DNA of 64,000 nt, taken from positions 434,001 to 498,000 of the forward strand of contig NZ_LGAA01000018.1 in NCBI RefSeq assembly GCF_001294465.1, given 5' to 3'. Shown piece by piece: positions 38,565-52,883 of the stretch. The stretch is from Moellerella wisconsensis ATCC 35017. GTDB taxonomy: Bacteria > Pseudomonadota > Gammaproteobacteria > Enterobacterales > Enterobacteriaceae. Position 1 is the first letter of the stretch. The number at the start of each line of letters is the position of its first letter. The notes under the pieces are model-generated. The model did not search any database and was not told where the DNA came from. It was given only the letters and a program-made list of their open reading frames with translations. The position numbers were made by a program, and so were the translations under genes.

Positions 38565-39578
38565 CTAATTATTAGATTTTGGCGTTAAACCAAAATGTTG
38601 ATACGCATGCCCGGTCGCAATACGTCCGCGCGGGGTGCGCTGAATAAACCCTTGTTGGATCAAATACGGCTCAAGTACATCTTCTATAGTCTCACGCTCT
38701 TCACCAATCGCTGCAGCCAAGTTATCAATTCCGACCGGACCGCCCATAAATTTATCAATAATCGCCACCAGCAATTTACGATCCAAATAATCAAAGCCCG
38801 CAGAATCGACGTTCAGCATATCTAATGCTAAATTTGCCGTAGATTCATCAATACTTCCATCGCCTTTAACTTGGGCAAAATCACGTACTCGCCTTAATAA
38901 ACGATTGGTAATACGCGGTGTTCCACGCGAACGTCTAGCAACTTGATGTGCCCCTTCTGGGCTGATATCCAAGCCCATAAAACGGGCGCTACGGGTGACA
39001 ATATGCTGAAGATCATCGATATTATAAAACTCTAACCGCTGAACAATACCAAAACGATCTCGTAACGGTGAAGTTAATGAGCCCGCACGCGTGGTTGCCC
39101 CTATCAATGTAAAGGGCGGCAAATCTATTTTTATTGAACGCGCCGCCGGTCCTTCACCAATCATAATATCCAGCTGGTAATCTTCCATCGCCGGGTACAA
39201 AATTTCTTCAACTACCGGAGATAAACGGTGAATTTCATCGATAAACAGCACATCGTGTGGCTCAAGATTAGTCAGCATAGCAGCCAAATCACCGGCTTTT
39301 TCTAAAACAGGCCCCGAAGTAGTACGCAAACTGACCCCCATCTCATTAGCTACAATACCGGCTAGCGTGGTTTTTCCTAATCCCGGGGGACCAAAAATCA
39401 GCAAATGATCGAGCGCTTCACCACGCAAACGTGCCGCTTGAATGAAAATTTCCATCTGCTCTTTTACTTGAGGTTGACCGACATATTCAGACAAAAATTT
39501 GGGCCGTATTGCACGATCGATAGCTTCTTCTTCTTCGCGGAGCACCTCAGCGGAGATTAGGCGATCAGCTTCAATCAT
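38565..39578 (-). CDS. ruvB: Holliday junction branch migration helicase RuvB
   Basis: 337 residues. AAA+ motor: Walker [16 protein letters not shown], Walker [12 protein letters not shown], sensor [18 protein letters not shown], arginine finger [16 protein letters not shown], then a C-terminal winged helix. Drives RuvA-bound junction migration. ruvA is 39 bases upstream on the same strand. Confidence 0.99.
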   Translation of the reverse strand: MIEADRLISAEVLREEEEAIDRAIRPKFLSEYVGQPQVKEQMEIFIQAARLRGEALDHLLIFGPPGLGKTTLAGIVANEMGVSLRTTSGPVLEKAGDLAAMLTNLEPHDVLFIDEIHRLSPVVEEILYPAMEDYQLDIMIGEGPAARSIKIDLPPFTLIGATTRAGSLTSPLRDRFGIVQRLEFYNIDDLQHIVTRSARFMGLDISPEGAHQVARRSRGTPRITNRLLRRVRDFAQVKGDGSIDESTANLALDMLNVDSAGFDYLDRKLLVAIIDKFMGGPVGIDNLAAAIGEERETIEDVLEPYLIQQGFIQRTPRGRIATGHAYQHFGLTPKSNN

Positions 39579-39617
39579 AAGATAATTTCCTTAATTTCAC
39601 GTTATTACCTAACTTAA

Positions 39618-40235
39618 TTAGAGTGCAGCGCGTAAAGCCTCACGGATTAACGTTTCACAATCGTTACCCATTTTAGCCACTTTACTGACCATTCGGCTGG
39701 CTTCTTGCGGTTTATAGCCTAGAGATACCAACGCAGCCGCAGCTTCAGATTCAATATCAACGCTACTTTGACCTTGCTGATTAACCGCCGGTAAAGTGAT
39801 TTCACTGTTTTGATTAAATAGATCGCCATTAAGCCCTTTAAAGCGATCTTTCATTTCGACCACTAAACGCTCGGCGGTTTTTTTACCAATACCCGGTAGC
39901 TTAACTAAGGTTACAATCGACTCTTGTTCTATCGCATTAACAAACTGTTGGGCAGACATTCCGGATAAAATTGCTAAGGCCAATTTTGGCCCTACACCAT
40001 TGACCTTAATTAGCTCTTTAAACAGAGCTCGTTCTTGTTTATCATTAAAGCCATACAATAATTGAGCATCTTCACGTACAACAAATTGTGTGAAAACAAT
40101 AGCTTCCTGACCTACATCGGGTAACTCATAAAAACAAGTCATTGGCATATGCACTTCATAGCCGACGCCATTGGTCTCTAATAACACAATCGGCGGTTGT
40201 TTTTCTAATATAATGCCTCTTAAACGCCCTATCAC
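39618..40235 (-). CDS. ruvA: Holliday junction binding protein RuvA
   Basis: 205 residues. N-terminal OB fold ([28 protein letters not shown]), two helix-hairpin-helix motifs ([31 protein letters not shown]), flexible linker (about 140-160), and C-terminal RuvB-contact domain ([15 protein letters not shown]). Tetramer that clamps the junction and loads RuvB. Confidence 0.98.
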   Translation of the reverse strand: MIGRLRGIILEKQPPIVLLETNGVGYEVHMPMTCFYELPDVGQEAIVFTQFVVREDAQLLYGFNDKQERALFKELIKVNGVGPKLALAILSGMSAQQFVNAIEQESIVTLVKLPGIGKKTAERLVVEMKDRFKGLNGDLFNQNSEITLPAVNQQGQSSVDIESEAAAALVSLGYKPQEASRMVSKVAKMGNDCETLIREALRAAL

Positions 40236-40548
40236 ACTGAATCCTCTTGACCAAAAGTAAACTTATAGCATTATTTTTATAAACACTATTTTATAGACGC
40301 TATTCTTACAGTGACTATTTTTAATTACTCGCACCCGATTGATTTAAAAACTAATTTAGCACCAATAATCGATAATTTTTCTGTCTGCAAAATACCAGCT
40401 ACATTATGATTAACGTTATTTATCAGTGAATAATGCGATATACGCCGAGTTTAGTACAGTACAGCTAACCGCAATCGCCATTACTCTATATCATTTGATA
40501 ATACGAGAAGTATTTATATCACAAATAAAACTGGATGCACATACAGCA
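40236..40548. other. intergenic region ruvC-ruvA
   Basis: 313 AT-rich bases between ruvC and ruvA, so ruvAB should have its own promoter here. In E. coli ruvAB is LexA-controlled, but I did not find a clear LexA box by eye. Confidence 0.4.
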
Positions 40549-41070
40549 TTACCTTAAACGCCCACGTGTTAACACTAATTTTGGATCGCCCACTTTGAGT
40601 AAATTTTGATTAAAATGGCAATGGGTGATAGCAATAGCGAGGGCATCGGCAGCATCAGATTGTGGATTGGCTGACAGTTTAAGAATAGAGCGCACCATAT
40701 GTTGAACTTGTGTTTTTTCTGCGGCACCGGTGCCAACAACCGTTTGTTTAACTTGGCGCGCTGCATATTCAAACACGGGCAACGATTGATTAACCGCAGC
40801 TAAAATAGCTACGCCTCGAGCTTGGCCGAGTTTTAATGCTGAATCGGGATTCTTTGCCATAAACACTTGTTCGATAGCAAATGTATTGGGTTGATACTGC
40901 GTAATAATTTCCATCACACCAGCATAAATACGCTGTAATCGGGTGGGTAAATCATCAGCTTTAGTTCTTATACAGCCACTTCCAAGGTACAGTAACTGCC
41001 TTCCCTGTTGGCGGATCACCCCATAGCCAGTAACACGAGAGCCGGGGTCTATTCCCAATATTATGGACAC
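40549..41070 (-). CDS. ruvC: Holliday junction resolvase RuvC
   Basis: 173 residues. RNase H-like fold with acidic active-site residues Asp7 in [12 protein letters not shown], Glu in [23 protein letters not shown], and the C-terminal pair in [14 protein letters not shown]. Cuts Holliday junctions symmetrically as part of RuvABC. Downstream of yebC, upstream of ruvAB. Confidence 0.98.
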   Translation of the reverse strand: MSIILGIDPGSRVTGYGVIRQQGRQLLYLGSGCIRTKADDLPTRLQRIYAGVMEIITQYQPNTFAIEQVFMAKNPDSALKLGQARGVAILAAVNQSLPVFEYAARQVKQTVVGTGAAEKTQVQHMVRSILKLSANPQSDAADALAIAITHCHFNQNLLKVGDPKLVLTRGRLR

Positions 41071-41108
41071 GTTTGTAACCTGACAGTGAATGGAGATGGG
41101 TGAGCGTT

Positions 41109-41142
41109 AGAGAAAGCATGCTGATTACAGCACGCTTTCTCT
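41109..41142 (-). terminator. hairpin between yebC and ruvC
   Basis: 9-bp stem AGAGAAAGC / GCTTTCTCT extended by mismatched pairs, 18 bases past the yebC stop on the minus strand. No clear T-run follows, so it may be a partial terminator or processing site. Confidence 0.5.
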
Positions 41143-41160
41143 ACGCGGGAGAACGGATTA

Positions 41161-41904
41161 TTACAGCTGCTCTGCGACTTCGTCAGAGATATCACCGTTG
41201 TGATATACTTCTTGCACGTCATCAGAATCTTCTAGCATATCGATTAAACGCATCAATTTCGGTGCTGTCTCAGCATCTAATTCTGCTTTAGTCGAAGGGA
41301 TCATTGATACTTCTGCAGCTTCTGCGATAAATCCAGCCGCATCTAAGGCATCTTTAACTTCACCGAACGTTTCTGGCGTGGTGTAAACATCTATCGCACC
41401 ATCGTCATACGTTTCAACGTCATCCGCTCCTGCATCTAATGCAGCTTCCATCAACGCATCTTCATCCACCCCCGGTGCGTAAGTAATAACGCCACGTTTA
41501 GTGAACAAATAAGCTACTGAACCATCAGTTCCAAGATTGCCGCCGGTTTTAGTGAAGGCATGACGTACATCAGATACCGTACGGTTACGGTTATCACTTA
41601 GGCATTCGACCATCACGGCTGTTCCGCCTGGGCCATAACCTTCATAGATGATGGTTTCCATATCGTCATTGTCATCACTGCCAACACCACGCGCAATAGC
41701 ACGATTCAACGTATCGCGAGTCATATTGTTTGATAAGGCTTTATCAACAGCTGCGCGTAAACGCGGGTTAGACGCGGGATCACCACCACCAATACGCGCT
41801 GCAGTAACCAGCTCACGAATAATTTTAGTAAAAATCTTACCACGCTTAGAATCTTGCGCAGCTTTACGGTGTTTGGTGTTGGCCCATTTACTATGACCTG
41901 CCAT
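41161..41904 (-). CDS. yebC: YebC/TACO1 family protein
   Basis: 247 residues. Starts [23 protein letters not shown], the family hallmark, and has the acidic surface domain ([20 protein letters not shown]). YebC proteins act on ribosomes stalled at proline-rich stretches and were also annotated as DNA-binding regulators. GGAGAG ribosome binding site 6 bases before ATG. Between nudB and ruvC as in E. coli. Confidence 0.97.
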   Translation of the reverse strand: MAGHSKWANTKHRKAAQDSKRGKIFTKIIRELVTAARIGGGDPASNPRLRAAVDKALSNNMTRDTLNRAIARGVGSDDNDDMETIIYEGYGPGGTAVMVECLSDNRNRTVSDVRHAFTKTGGNLGTDGSVAYLFTKRGVITYAPGVDEDALMEAALDAGADDVETYDDGAIDVYTTPETFGEVKDALDAAGFIAEAAEVSMIPSTKAELDAETAPKLMRLIDMLEDSDDVQEVYHNGDISDEVAEQL

Positions 41905-42053
41905 GAAATCTCTCCAAATACATGAATATACCCGCCATATTTTATGTTACAGACTCACCCATTATGCTGATAAACAGCAAAATTAAGCCAATAATTATGC
42001 CGATATTTAACTAACGATAAGCTGCTGCATAAATTATTTGGGGAATAAAATAG

Positions 42054-42491
42054 TTAATTAGCAAAATTTTTAATCGCCTGAGCATTACTCCAAGATTTAG
42101 TTAAAGTGACCGCCTGTTCTGGCGCTAACCAACGAAAATCTAAGTGTTCTGTCAGGTGCGGCGTAAACTCCTCCGGCAAAACCAGGGTAAACCAATGCTC
42201 TTTGCAGTGGGTAACTCCCGGCGCATAGCGATGCCGAAAGTGCGGAAAAATTTCAAAGATAACACTTTGATGGCGGTCGCTTAACGTCAATTGTTTGGCA
42301 ACCACATCAATACCTATCTCTTCTTTTATCTCCCTCGCCGCCGCAGCCGCAGGTTGTTCCCCTTCTTCCAAACTGCCAGTGACAGATTGCCAAAAGTCGG
42401 GGTCATCCTGCCGTTGCAGCATAAGCACCCTGCCACTGTTGTGGGCATAAATAACAATCAATACTGATTCAGGGCGCTTATATAATTTCAT
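42054..42491 (-). CDS. nudB: dihydroneopterin triphosphate diphosphatase NudB
   Basis: 145 residues. Nudix box GSLEEGEQPAAAAAREIKEE fits GX5EX7REUXEEXGU with the metal-binding glutamates. Removes pyrophosphate from dihydroneopterin triphosphate in folate synthesis. Its start is 5 bases after the aspS stop, so it is probably co-transcribed with aspS. Confidence 0.95.
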   Translation of the reverse strand: MKLYKRPESVLIVIYAHNSGRVLMLQRQDDPDFWQSVTGSLEEGEQPAAAAAREIKEEIGIDVVAKQLTLSDRHQSVIFEIFPHFRHRYAPGVTHCKEHWFTLVLPEEFTPHLTEHLDFRWLAPEQAVTLTKSWSNAQAIKNFAN

Positions 42492-42496
42492 TGAGT

Positions 42497-44269
42497 TTAT
42501 TGCTCGTCTTTTTTAACCACAACCTGAATGGCTAACTCAGCCAACGCATCAACGTTTGCATGGCTTGGCGCCTCGGTCATCAGGCACGCTGCGGCGGTCG
42601 TTTTAGGGAATGCAATAACGTCACGAATATTTTCAGTGCCAGTTAATAGCATCACCAGACGATCTAAGCCGAAAGCCAGCCCCGCATGCGGTGGTGTTCC
42701 GTATTTTAACGCGTCTAATAAGAAACCAAATTTCTCACGCTGATCTTGCTCTGAGATACCTAAAATGCGGAACACTGACTGCTGCATTTCATTGCGGTGA
42801 ATACGCACCGATCCCCCCCCAACTTCGTAACCGTTAATCACCATATCATAGGCATTCGCTACAGCCGCTTCTGGATCTTCTTCCAGTTGCTGTGGCGTAA
42901 AATCTAACGGCGAAGTAAATGGATGGTGCATTGCGGTTAAGCCACCTTCACCATTATCTTCAAACATTGGGAAATCAACCACCCACAGTGGACGCCAGCT
43001 TTTCAGGTCGGTCAGTTCGAGGTCTCGACCAACTTTTAGACGTAAAGCCCCCATCGCATCGGTAACCACATTTTTTGCCCCGGCACCAAACAGGATGATA
43101 TCGCCATCTTGTGCGTCAGTACGGGCTAATAATTGTTCAACAACTTGCGCATTTAAGAATTTAGCTATTGGACTTTGCACCCCTTCTAAGCCTTCAGCAC
43201 GCTGATTGATCTTCATCCATGCCAGACCTTTAGCGCCATATATACCTACAAATTTACCGTAGTCGTCAATTTGTTTGCGACTCAAGGTTGCGCCACCTGG
43301 GACTTTTAACGCCACAACACGACCTTTGGGATCGTTCGCTGGCTCAGCAAATACCGCAAAATCCACCGCGTTAACTAAATCCGCAATATCGATTAATTCC
43401 ATTGGGTTACGTAAATCAGGTTTATCTGAACCGTAACGACGCATGGCTTCAGCGAAAGTCATTACTGGGAATTGACCTAAATCGACCGCTTTGGTTTCTA
43501 ACCATAATTCGCGGATCATACGTTCCATGATTTCACGCACTTGGTCTGCGGTCATGAACGAGGTTTCAACATCGATTTGGGTAAATTCAGGCTGACGATC
43601 CGCACGTAAATCTTCATCGCGGAAACATTTTACTATTTGATAATAACGGTCAAATCCCGCCATCATTAATAGCTGTTTAAACAATTGAGGAGATTGTGGT
43701 AGCGCGTAGAATTTACCTTTGTGCACACGGCTTGGTACTAGATAATCGCGCGCGCCTTCGGGCGTTGCTTTAGTCAGCATCGGGGTTTCAACATCAACGA
43801 AACCTTGATCATCCATAAAACGACGCACAAAACTGGTGATTTTAGCGCGTGTTCTTAAGCGCTTAGACATTTCAGGGCGGCGTAAATCCAGATAGCGGTA
43901 TTTTAATCGATTCTCTTCAGTATTAACTTGGTTGCTATCCAGTGGCAGCGGTTCTGATCGGTTGAAAATTTCAACATCGTCGGCAAAAATTTCAATTTCA
44001 CCGGTCGCCATATCTTTATTAACTTGGCTTGCAGGACGCGCACGTACGGTTCCGCTGATTTGGATGCAAAACTCATTACGTAACTCAGAAGCCTTTTCAA
44101 ATGCCGCTTTACATTCAGGATCGAAGAAAACCTGTACGATGCCTTCACGGTCGCGTAAATCGATAAAAATCAAGCCGCCTAAATCACGACGACGATTTAC
44201 CCATCCACACAGAGTGACTTTTTGACCTTCATGAGCAAGGCTTAACTGCCCACAATAATTAGAACGCAT
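42497..44269 (-). CDS. aspS: aspartate--tRNA ligase
   Basis: 590 residues, as in E. coli. N-terminal OB anticodon-binding fold (about 1-105), class II catalytic core with motif 2 [18 protein letters not shown] and motif 3 [15 protein letters not shown], and the bacterial GAD insertion domain (about 285-415). Charges tRNA-Asp. First gene of aspS-nudB, with yebC-ruvC downstream. Confidence 0.99.
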   Translation of the reverse strand: MRSNYCGQLSLAHEGQKVTLCGWVNRRRDLGGLIFIDLRDREGIVQVFFDPECKAAFEKASELRNEFCIQISGTVRARPASQVNKDMATGEIEIFADDVEIFNRSEPLPLDSNQVNTEENRLKYRYLDLRRPEMSKRLRTRAKITSFVRRFMDDQGFVDVETPMLTKATPEGARDYLVPSRVHKGKFYALPQSPQLFKQLLMMAGFDRYYQIVKCFRDEDLRADRQPEFTQIDVETSFMTADQVREIMERMIRELWLETKAVDLGQFPVMTFAEAMRRYGSDKPDLRNPMELIDIADLVNAVDFAVFAEPANDPKGRVVALKVPGGATLSRKQIDDYGKFVGIYGAKGLAWMKINQRAEGLEGVQSPIAKFLNAQVVEQLLARTDAQDGDIILFGAGAKNVVTDAMGALRLKVGRDLELTDLKSWRPLWVVDFPMFEDNGEGGLTAMHHPFTSPLDFTPQQLEEDPEAAVANAYDMVINGYEVGGGSVRIHRNEMQQSVFRILGISEQDQREKFGFLLDALKYGTPPHAGLAFGLDRLVMLLTGTENIRDVIAFPKTTAAACLMTEAPSHANVDALAELAIQVVVKKDEQ

Positions 44270-45098
44270 ACAATATCCTTTTACTCAGCTTGTTATTCTT
44301 GCTGCGGAAATTTTGGCACTGTTGACAATACAATCAGAATGTCAAAAAAAGGCAGTCATTATATCGGAAATTCAATCTAGACATAAGTCCAAAAAGAATA
44401 TTAAATCAGCAAAATCAAGTTGATGTGTTAAAAAAATAGTTAAATAAATGCTAATTTTATTAATCGGATATACCGCCAAAATCATTTAAGTTGCAAGAAG
44501 GCGGCAGTTCACCAAAATAACTCCAGCCAAAAAGCAATAGCGGCTCAAACAAATTATTTTAGTACGACCAACACTCTGGCAACGTGAAGGATGATAGAGA
44601 TATACAGATACACACACCATTAATGAATAGCATTGATTTTATGTGACTCTTAGCACTATGTACATATTGAATGTTTTAATTATTATATTCTATGCTTAAT
44701 CTCAATACATTTAACTGATTAGTCCGCTTGTTTTCCAACCCATATGCTAGCGCATGCTGACTATTAAGCAACAAAGCCCATGCATCACGTTCTATTTTCC
44801 CCATGTTTTGTACTCTAATCGAAGCCTAATTAATTTAACCATTATGATCAACTACTGATTATTTCAATTAAAATCAACAAATTACAAGCATCCTTATAGA
44901 TATCATAAGAATATATGACTGAAATAAGGTGTCAATGCAGAGAGAAACAATCAAGAATAATATTAAATATACTAATATTTGCCTGTATGATATCCGATAA
45001 AATCTTTAATATTAAAGACTGTTAGTGACAGCGGTAGCTCATTAGTTGTGAGATTTATCACTTACTTAGCCGACTAGGATAATTATTGGAGTAAAAAA
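44270..45098. other. 829-base region aspS / yecN
   Basis: AT-rich divergent spacer without a convincing gene. In E. coli yecD and yecE lie near here; neither is present. A GGAG site precedes yecN. Confidence 0.5.
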
Positions 45099-45497
45099 AT
45101 GGTCAGCTCTCTGTATGCTGTTTTGGGTGCATTGCTATTAATTAAATTATCGCTCAACGTAGTTAAACTGAGAACACAGTATCGTGTCGCTTATGGCGAC
45201 GGTGGCTTTTACGAATTACAAACTGCTATCCGCGTACATGGCAACGCCGTCGAATATATTCCGATGTCTTTGTTGCTATTACTGTTTATGGAAATGAATG
45301 GCGCACACGTCTGGATGATCCACTTGTGTGGTATTATTTTAATTGCGGGACGCATACTCCATTCTTATGGTCTAAAAAATAGAGAATATTATTGGCGTCG
45401 TTCTGGTATGACTGCCACTTATCTTTCTATGGTACTAATGATTATCGCTAATATTTACTATTTACCGTGGGTTCAAATTTTCTCTTTTGACCTCTAA
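45099..45497 (+). CDS. yecN: MAPEG family inner-membrane protein YecN
   Basis: 132 residues (E. coli 131), four membrane helices. RVAYGDGGFYELQTAIRVHGNAVEYIP is the MAPEG signature with the conserved Asn-Glu pair. MAPEG proteins include glutathione-dependent microsomal enzymes; the bacterial YecN substrate is unknown. GGAG ribosome binding site 9 bases before ATG. Precedes cmoAB as in E. coli. Confidence 0.93.
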   Translation: MVSSLYAVLGALLLIKLSLNVVKLRTQYRVAYGDGGFYELQTAIRVHGNAVEYIPMSLLLLLFMEMNGAHVWMIHLCGIILIAGRILHSYGLKNREYYWRRSGMTATYLSMVLMIIANIYYLPWVQIFSFDL

Positions 45498-45604
45498 TCT
45501 CCTCGTAGATAATCGCCCTAACGGCAGGCTTTCTGCCGTTTTCGTCTTTATTTTACAGTATTATTTCTCATCCCACCTTTGAATTGCTTTTCTGCATCGG
45601 GTAA

Positions 45605-47379
<1,775 letters not shown>

Positions 47380-47450
47380 TATCCACCAGCATATTTGATA
47401 ATCTAAACGATATTAATGCTCTAACACCAATACTCCTTCTGACCAAAAAG

Positions 47451-47475
47451 AAACCCACATTAACCTGTGGGTTTT
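47451..47475. terminator. bidirectional terminator between cmoB and cutC
   Basis: 9-bp stem AAACCCACA / TGTGGGTTT with a 6-base loop, T-run on the plus strand and TTTCTTTTT on the minus strand. Serves convergent cmoB and cutC. Confidence 0.85.
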
Positions 47476-47543
47476 CTGAATCTGTTTTTGGAGATTACTG
47501 ATTTTTCAGCGTAGTATGACTAAACAGTCTTTGGTGTAGCTAA

Positions 47544-48302
47544 TTAATGCAAATTATTAGTTAGCGACATAAAATCTTTCATCGCTTCAACCGTTAATCC
47601 ATCAACGCAATAATGTGTAAACTCATCCGTTTCACTGTTCGATGCCATAGTTACACCAACTTTGCGGTAATTCATGCTCGAAGAAACCGTCTTACCCGCG
47701 GAACTGTGCAGCTCAGTAATGCCCATTTCAATAAATTTAGTCAAATTACTCAATCGAACTCCCGCACCCGCCATAATGATAGGTCCATTAATTTCACGAC
47801 TTTTATCATTCAACTGCTTTAATAGCGGTAAACCGAGTTCTGCATTTTGCTGCTGTCCAGAAGTCAATATTCTGGCGATGCCTAATGATTTTAATTGTTC
47901 TAATGCTAATAACGGATTCACGCACATATCGAAAGCGCGATGAAAAGTGACTTCTAATCCACGCGTTTCTCGCATTAACAGTTCCATTCGCGGCAGATCA
48001 ATTCGTCCTTCGCTATCAAGCATACCAACTACCACTCCCGGAAAACCAAGCTCGCGGATCATTTGCACATCATCTTTTATAACCTCAAACTCCATGGTGT
48101 TATAACAAAAATCTCCACCACGTGGGCGAACAATGGGATGCACTGGAATATGAATGTTTTTTCGAGCATGTTTTAAACACCCATAGCTAGGTGTTAATCC
48201 ACCTTCCGCAGCGCCTGAACACAATTCTATACGATCAGCACCAAATTCTTGCGCTATTTGCGCACATTCAATCCCAAAGCAACAAATTTCAAGTTTCGCC
48301 AT
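47544..48302 (-). CDS. cutC: PF03932 family protein CutC
   Basis: 252 residues from the ATG at 48302 ([10 protein letters not shown]), chosen because GGAGG is 7 bases upstream and E. coli CutC starts MALLEICC. The longer frame to 48359 is not supported. TIM-barrel with [41 protein letters not shown] and IIMAGAGV. Once linked to copper homeostasis; molecular role uncertain. Confidence 0.95.
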   Translation of the reverse strand: MAKLEICCFGIECAQIAQEFGADRIELCSGAAEGGLTPSYGCLKHARKNIHIPVHPIVRPRGGDFCYNTMEFEVIKDDVQMIRELGFPGVVVGMLDSEGRIDLPRMELLMRETRGLEVTFHRAFDMCVNPLLALEQLKSLGIARILTSGQQQNAELGLPLLKQLNDKSREINGPIIMAGAGVRLSNLTKFIEMGITELHSSAGKTVSSSMNYRKVGVTMASNSETDEFTHYCVDGLTVEAMKDFMSLTNNLH

Positions 48303-48441
48303 AACCGCCCTCCAATAGCTATTAAAATAACGCAAATCGGTAAAAGATAATAATGACACCTATTTGCATTTGCTGACTTGTTTAATATCACAGCTTAAGA
48401 AGTTTTTTGTATAAATGTTAGATAAAAGCTTTTTTTGTAAC

Positions 48442-48996
48442 CTAACCCTCACTTTCAACAATTTTTTTCAAAGAAAAAGGATGATATTTTAAGGTTGTCT
48501 TACCATCACTAACCGCTAATGTGAGATTAGGCAAACGTTCGTAATCACCTTTAGGTTGACTTATCTTAAGGCTGAAATTATGAGGTAACGGCTTGGGTAA
48601 CAAAGCGCCAGCTTGCTCAATTAGCTGCTCTGGCTCAACATCAATAACTGCTTCGACATGCTCCCAACTTTCTTGTGGATAGACTTTATCTTTAGGAAAC
48701 GGCAATTCGATAATAAAAACTGGCCAACCGGCAATATTTAACGGTTGAGCGAGTTCAAATAAATAGATAGGGCGCCCGTTGATTGATTTATTGGATATTA
48801 ATTCAGCACACTGCGCTAACCCCTCACTCCAACGATGAGCGGTAGTCAATTGATGGCAACGTACAGAAATATGATCTATCGGGTAGTCAGCCAAAGAAAT
48901 GCCTAATATCTCTGCCATTTGCTGCAATCGTTGTTCAAAAAGTGGTAAATCTGCGGCTAAATCGGCTAATTGAGCAATCTGGTTCAAAACATTCAT
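48442..48996 (-). CDS. yecM: VOC-superfamily protein YecM
   Basis: 184 residues (E. coli 188). Matches YecM along its length: LGISLADYPIDHISVRC, ELPFPKDKVYPQESWEHVE and a C-terminal FSLKKIVESE. The fold resembles isomerase/VOC metal enzymes with the conserved His in DHISVRC and Glu in WEHVE; activity unknown. Divergent from argS, downstream neighbour cutC. Confidence 0.93.
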   Translation of the reverse strand: MNVLNQIAQLADLAADLPLFEQRLQQMAEILGISLADYPIDHISVRCHQLTTAHRWSEGLAQCAELISNKSINGRPIYLFELAQPLNIAGWPVFIIELPFPKDKVYPQESWEHVEAVIDVEPEQLIEQAGALLPKPLPHNFSLKISQPKGDYERLPNLTLAVSDGKTTLKYHPFSLKKIVESEG

Positions 48997-49246
48997 ACAA
49001 ATAATATCCTTGGTGGTAAAATACTAGGCTGTTAAATCTTTAGCAGTTATTAAGTGGTTAGATGGGCGATTTTAACCTATTATCACCCCCCACCAAGCTA
49101 TAACTTGCAGTATAATGGCTATGTTAGGTGGCATGCAAAATAACAATTATGTTATAAATCTCCTCCTTTAAACTTCATGGCTCTTTTCGTGCGTTGTTTG
49201 TAATGGCACAATACAACGACTTATGTTCGTAATTTAAGGTAATCCG

Positions 49247-50977
49247 GTGAATATTCAGGCTATTCTTTCAGATAAAATTAGTGCTGCGTTGCTCGCAGCG
49301 GGAGCTCCTGAGGGCTGTGATGCGCTAGTGCGTCAGTCCGCTAAAGTCCAATTTGGGGACTATCAGGCCAATGGCATTATGGGCGCTGCTAAAAAAATGG
49401 GTATCCCGCCCCGACAACTGGCCGAAAAAGTCATTGGTCTGTTAGATCTTGAAGGTATCGCCAATAAAGTTGAAATTGCTGGCCCCGGCTTTATCAATAT
49501 TTTTATTGATCCGCGCTGGATTGAAAAAGGTGCCGAAGTTGCCCTGCAAGATGAAAAATTGGGCATTTCCCCGGTTGAATCTCAGACGATTGTTATCGAC
49601 TATTCTGCGCCTAACGTGGCTAAACAGATGCATGTTGGCCACTTACGCTCGACAATTATTGGCGATGCGGCAGCCCGTACATTAGAATTTTTGGGTCACA
49701 AAGTGATCCGCGCCAATCACGTCGGTGACTGGGGGACTCAGTTTGGTATGCTGATAGCTTATCTAGAAAAAGTCCAGAATGAAGAAGCCAGCGATATGGC
49801 ATTAGCTGATTTAGAAGTATTCTATCGCGAAGCAAAAAAATGCTACGACGAAGATGAAGACTTCGCTCTGCGCGCCCGTAACTACGTGGTTAAGCTGCAA
49901 TCTGGCGATGAATATTGCCGTAAGATGTGGCGTAAATTGGTAGATATCACCATGGCGCAAAATCAACAAACCTATCAGCGCTTAAACGTCACTCTGACTG
50001 AAGACGATGTGATGGGTGAAAGCCTATACAACCATATGCTAGCAGATATTGTTGCCGATTTACGCGCCAAAGGGCTGGCGGTAGATAGTGAAGGCGCCGT
50101 GGTTGTTTATCTTGACGAATACAAGAATAAAGAAGGCGACCCAATGGGCGTCATTATTCAGAAAAAAGATGGCGGCTATCTGTATACCACAACTGACATC
50201 GCATGCGCTAAGTATCGCCATGAAGTGCTGCATGCAGACCGAGTGCTATATTATATCGACTCTCGTCAACATCAGCATTTGATGCAAGCATGGACTATCG
50301 TACGCAAAGCGGGTTATATTCCAGAATCGATGTCTCTTGAGCACCATATGTTCGGCATGATGCTTGGTAAAGATGGCAAACCGTTTAAAACTCGTTCTGG
50401 TGGTACCGTACGTCTGTCTGACCTGCTGGATGAAGCCGTTGAACGTGCAGAAAAACTGATCCGTAGTAAAAATCCAGAATTAAGCGAAGATGAATTACAA
50501 AAAGTGGTCACTGCGGTCGGGATTGGTGCGGTTAAATACGCTGACTTATCCAAAAGCCGTACTACCGATTATATTTTCGATTGGGATAATATGCTGGCAT
50601 TTGAAGGCAATACTGCGCCATATATGCAATACGCATACACCCGCGTTGCATCTATTTTCAAACGCGCGGAAGTTGACCAAACGAATTTGTCATTGCCATT
50701 AGTGTTAACTGATGAGCGTGAAAAAGCTTTAGCTATTCGTCTGCTGCAATTTGAAGAAACTATTACTCAAGTGGCCCGCGATGGCACACCTCACGTTATG
50801 TGTGCTTATCTGTATGATGTCGCGGGATTATTCTCTGGATTCTATGAACATTGCCCTATTCTTACAGCCGAATCTGACGCACAACGTCAAAGCCGTTTAA
50901 AACTGGCACTGTTGACTCAAAAAACCTTAAAAACTGGCTTAGAGACTTTAGGTATTCAAACCGTAGAGAGAATGTAA
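49247..50977 (+). CDS. argS: arginine--tRNA ligase
   Basis: 576 residues (E. coli 577) from a GTG start, preceded by AAGGTAA. Class I synthetase: N-terminal Add1 domain (about 1-110), HIGH-type motif in [20 protein letters not shown], and a KMSKS region modified to [10 protein letters not shown] as usual for ArgRS. The C-terminal anticodon domain ends [12 protein letters not shown]. Followed by a terminator. Confidence 0.99.
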   Translation: MNIQAILSDKISAALLAAGAPEGCDALVRQSAKVQFGDYQANGIMGAAKKMGIPPRQLAEKVIGLLDLEGIANKVEIAGPGFINIFIDPRWIEKGAEVALQDEKLGISPVESQTIVIDYSAPNVAKQMHVGHLRSTIIGDAAARTLEFLGHKVIRANHVGDWGTQFGMLIAYLEKVQNEEASDMALADLEVFYREAKKCYDEDEDFALRARNYVVKLQSGDEYCRKMWRKLVDITMAQNQQTYQRLNVTLTEDDVMGESLYNHMLADIVADLRAKGLAVDSEGAVVVYLDEYKNKEGDPMGVIIQKKDGGYLYTTTDIACAKYRHEVLHADRVLYYIDSRQHQHLMQAWTIVRKAGYIPESMSLEHHMFGMMLGKDGKPFKTRSGGTVRLSDLLDEAVERAEKLIRSKNPELSEDELQKVVTAVGIGAVKYADLSKSRTTDYIFDWDNMLAFEGNTAPYMQYAYTRVASIFKRAEVDQTNLSLPLVLTDEREKALAIRLLQFEETITQVARDGTPHVMCAYLYDVAGLFSGFYEHCPILTAESDAQRQSRLKLALLTQKTLKTGLETLGIQTVERM

Positions 50978-51019
50978 GCACGCTATTATTCTCAATTCGG
51001 TTTTAATCCCATCATTAAT

Positions 51020-51049
51020 AAAAAGAGCAGCCTAATGGCCGCTCTTTTT
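51020..51049. terminator. terminator after argS (T-run on both strands)
   Basis: Stem AAAAGAGC / GCTCTTTT with a 12-base loop, T-run after it on the plus strand and also on the minus strand toward murJ's end. Located 43 bases past argS. Confidence 0.85.
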
Positions 51050-51165
51050 TATTGTCATTATTTGACTTAACATGAACGAGATTTTATACCCGCTCATCAC
51101 TGAATAATAAACCCGCTACGCTATCCAATTATCGCCTTAGATATTATGACGTTAATATTGTTAGC

Positions 51166-52701
51166 TTAGATACTGCGCTGCATAAAATCACGTGGACGGA
51201 AACCTGAAACATAAAGTGCGGCAAAATAACTGCTGGCACCCAAAATAACCACTAAAATCAAGCGCAGCATACGCATCAGCATATTGCCTTGTTCCCAAGC
51301 TGGCATTAAATATAACAGCCCAAATAGCACCGCCACCATCACAACTAGCGCAAACAATAATTTGCCTAGGAATTTCCCCCAGCCAGCTAATGGTTTGAAA
51401 ATATTACGCTTACGTAACTGCCAATATAGCACTCCGGCATTGAAACAGGACGCCAAACCAATCGATAATGCTAGCCCCGCATGCTGCAAAGGCCCAATAA
51501 AGACTAAGTTCATTAATTGAGTTAAAATCAGGGTGGCAATCGCAATTTTAACCGGGGTTTTAATGTCCTGGCGTGAATAAAATCCAGGCGCCAAAATTTT
51601 CACCACGATCATTCCCATTAAACCAACGCAATAAGCCATCAGTGCTCGTTGAGTCATCGCTGCATCAAAAGCCGTAAAATTACCGTATTGAAACAGTGCC
51701 ACCGTCAAAGGTTCAGATAAAATCGCTAATGCGACGGCGCAAGGCAATGCTAGCAAGAAACATAAACGCAGTCCCCAGTCCATTAAACGGCGGTATTCTT
51801 CATGATTACCACTGGTGAAACTCTTGGCTAACGATGGTAATAAAATGGTTCCCAAGGCGACACCAAGTACACCTGAAGGCAACTCCATTAAGCGATCCGC
51901 ATAATACATCCATGAGACTGAGCCTGATTGTAAGAAAGAGGCAAAAATTGTATTGATAATTAATGAAATTTGACTCACTGAAACCCCAATAATCGCCGGT
52001 CCCATCAAGCGCATGACTCGCCATACACCGCTATTTCTAAACGATAATCTTGGCAGAACTAACATGCCAATTTTTTTCAAATGTGGCAATTGGTAAACTA
52101 ATTGTAAAATTCCTCCCACTAATGCTGCCCAAGCTAATGCCATTATCGGTGGGTCAAAATACGGGGCTAAAAAGGCCGCAAAGAAGATCATACTGACATT
52201 CAATAAGGTGGGAGCAAACGCTGGAACAGAAAAACGATTCCAAGTGTTCAGAATAGCCCCAGCTAAAGAAGCTAGAGAAATCAAAAAAATATAAGGAAAG
52301 GTAACCCGCAATAATGAAGTGGTTAAGATAAACTTATCGGCATCTTCACTAAATCCGGGGGCAGTCACATAAATAATCCACGGTGCGGCAACGATACCGG
52401 CCACCGTGACTAATGCCAAAATTAATGTCAACATCCCGGCGATAAATGCAATAAAAGTACGTGTCGCTTCCTCTCCTTGCTGACTTTTATATTCGGCCAG
52501 AATCGGAACAAACGCCTGAGAAAATGCCCCTTCGGCAAAGATCCGTCGCAACAAATTCGGCAGTTTAAACGCTACAAAAAAGGCATCAGCCGAAGCGCCG
52601 GCACCAAAAAAACGCGCAATAATGGCATCACGCACAAAACCGAGAACACGCGACATCATGGTCATGGAACTGACCGCCGCTAATGATTTTAATAAATTCA
52701 T
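51166..52701 (-). CDS. murJ: lipid II flippase MurJ
   Basis: 511 residues from the ATG at 52701 ([15 protein letters not shown]), matching the E. coli length. The longest frame (52734) adds 11 non-conserved codons. About 14 membrane helices of the MOP exporter superfamily. Conserved [19 protein letters not shown] (Arg essential in E. coli), [22 protein letters not shown]. It flips lipid II to the periplasmic face of the inner membrane. Confidence 0.97.
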   Translation of the reverse strand: MNLLKSLAAVSSMTMMSRVLGFVRDAIIARFFGAGASADAFFVAFKLPNLLRRIFAEGAFSQAFVPILAEYKSQQGEEATRTFIAFIAGMLTLILALVTVAGIVAAPWIIYVTAPGFSEDADKFILTTSLLRVTFPYIFLISLASLAGAILNTWNRFSVPAFAPTLLNVSMIFFAAFLAPYFDPPIMALAWAALVGGILQLVYQLPHLKKIGMLVLPRLSFRNSGVWRVMRLMGPAIIGVSVSQISLIINTIFASFLQSGSVSWMYYADRLMELPSGVLGVALGTILLPSLAKSFTSGNHEEYRRLMDWGLRLCFLLALPCAVALAILSEPLTVALFQYGNFTAFDAAMTQRALMAYCVGLMGMIVVKILAPGFYSRQDIKTPVKIAIATLILTQLMNLVFIGPLQHAGLALSIGLASCFNAGVLYWQLRKRNIFKPLAGWGKFLGKLLFALVVMVAVLFGLLYLMPAWEQGNMLMRMLRLILVVILGASSYFAALYVSGFRPRDFMQRSI

Positions 52702-52883
52702 GATTATAGGTACTGAAATTAAATAATCGTGCAAGTTTACCAGCAGTGCTGCCTGCTGACTACGACTGAAATTTTAATTCGGCTGCCTTATAAGGTCACT
52801 CGCGTATATTCCGTATATTCACTTATTATATCGAGAGCGAGCCTAGATAAGCCTGAATAAAAATAAATGAAAAATTGCAGATG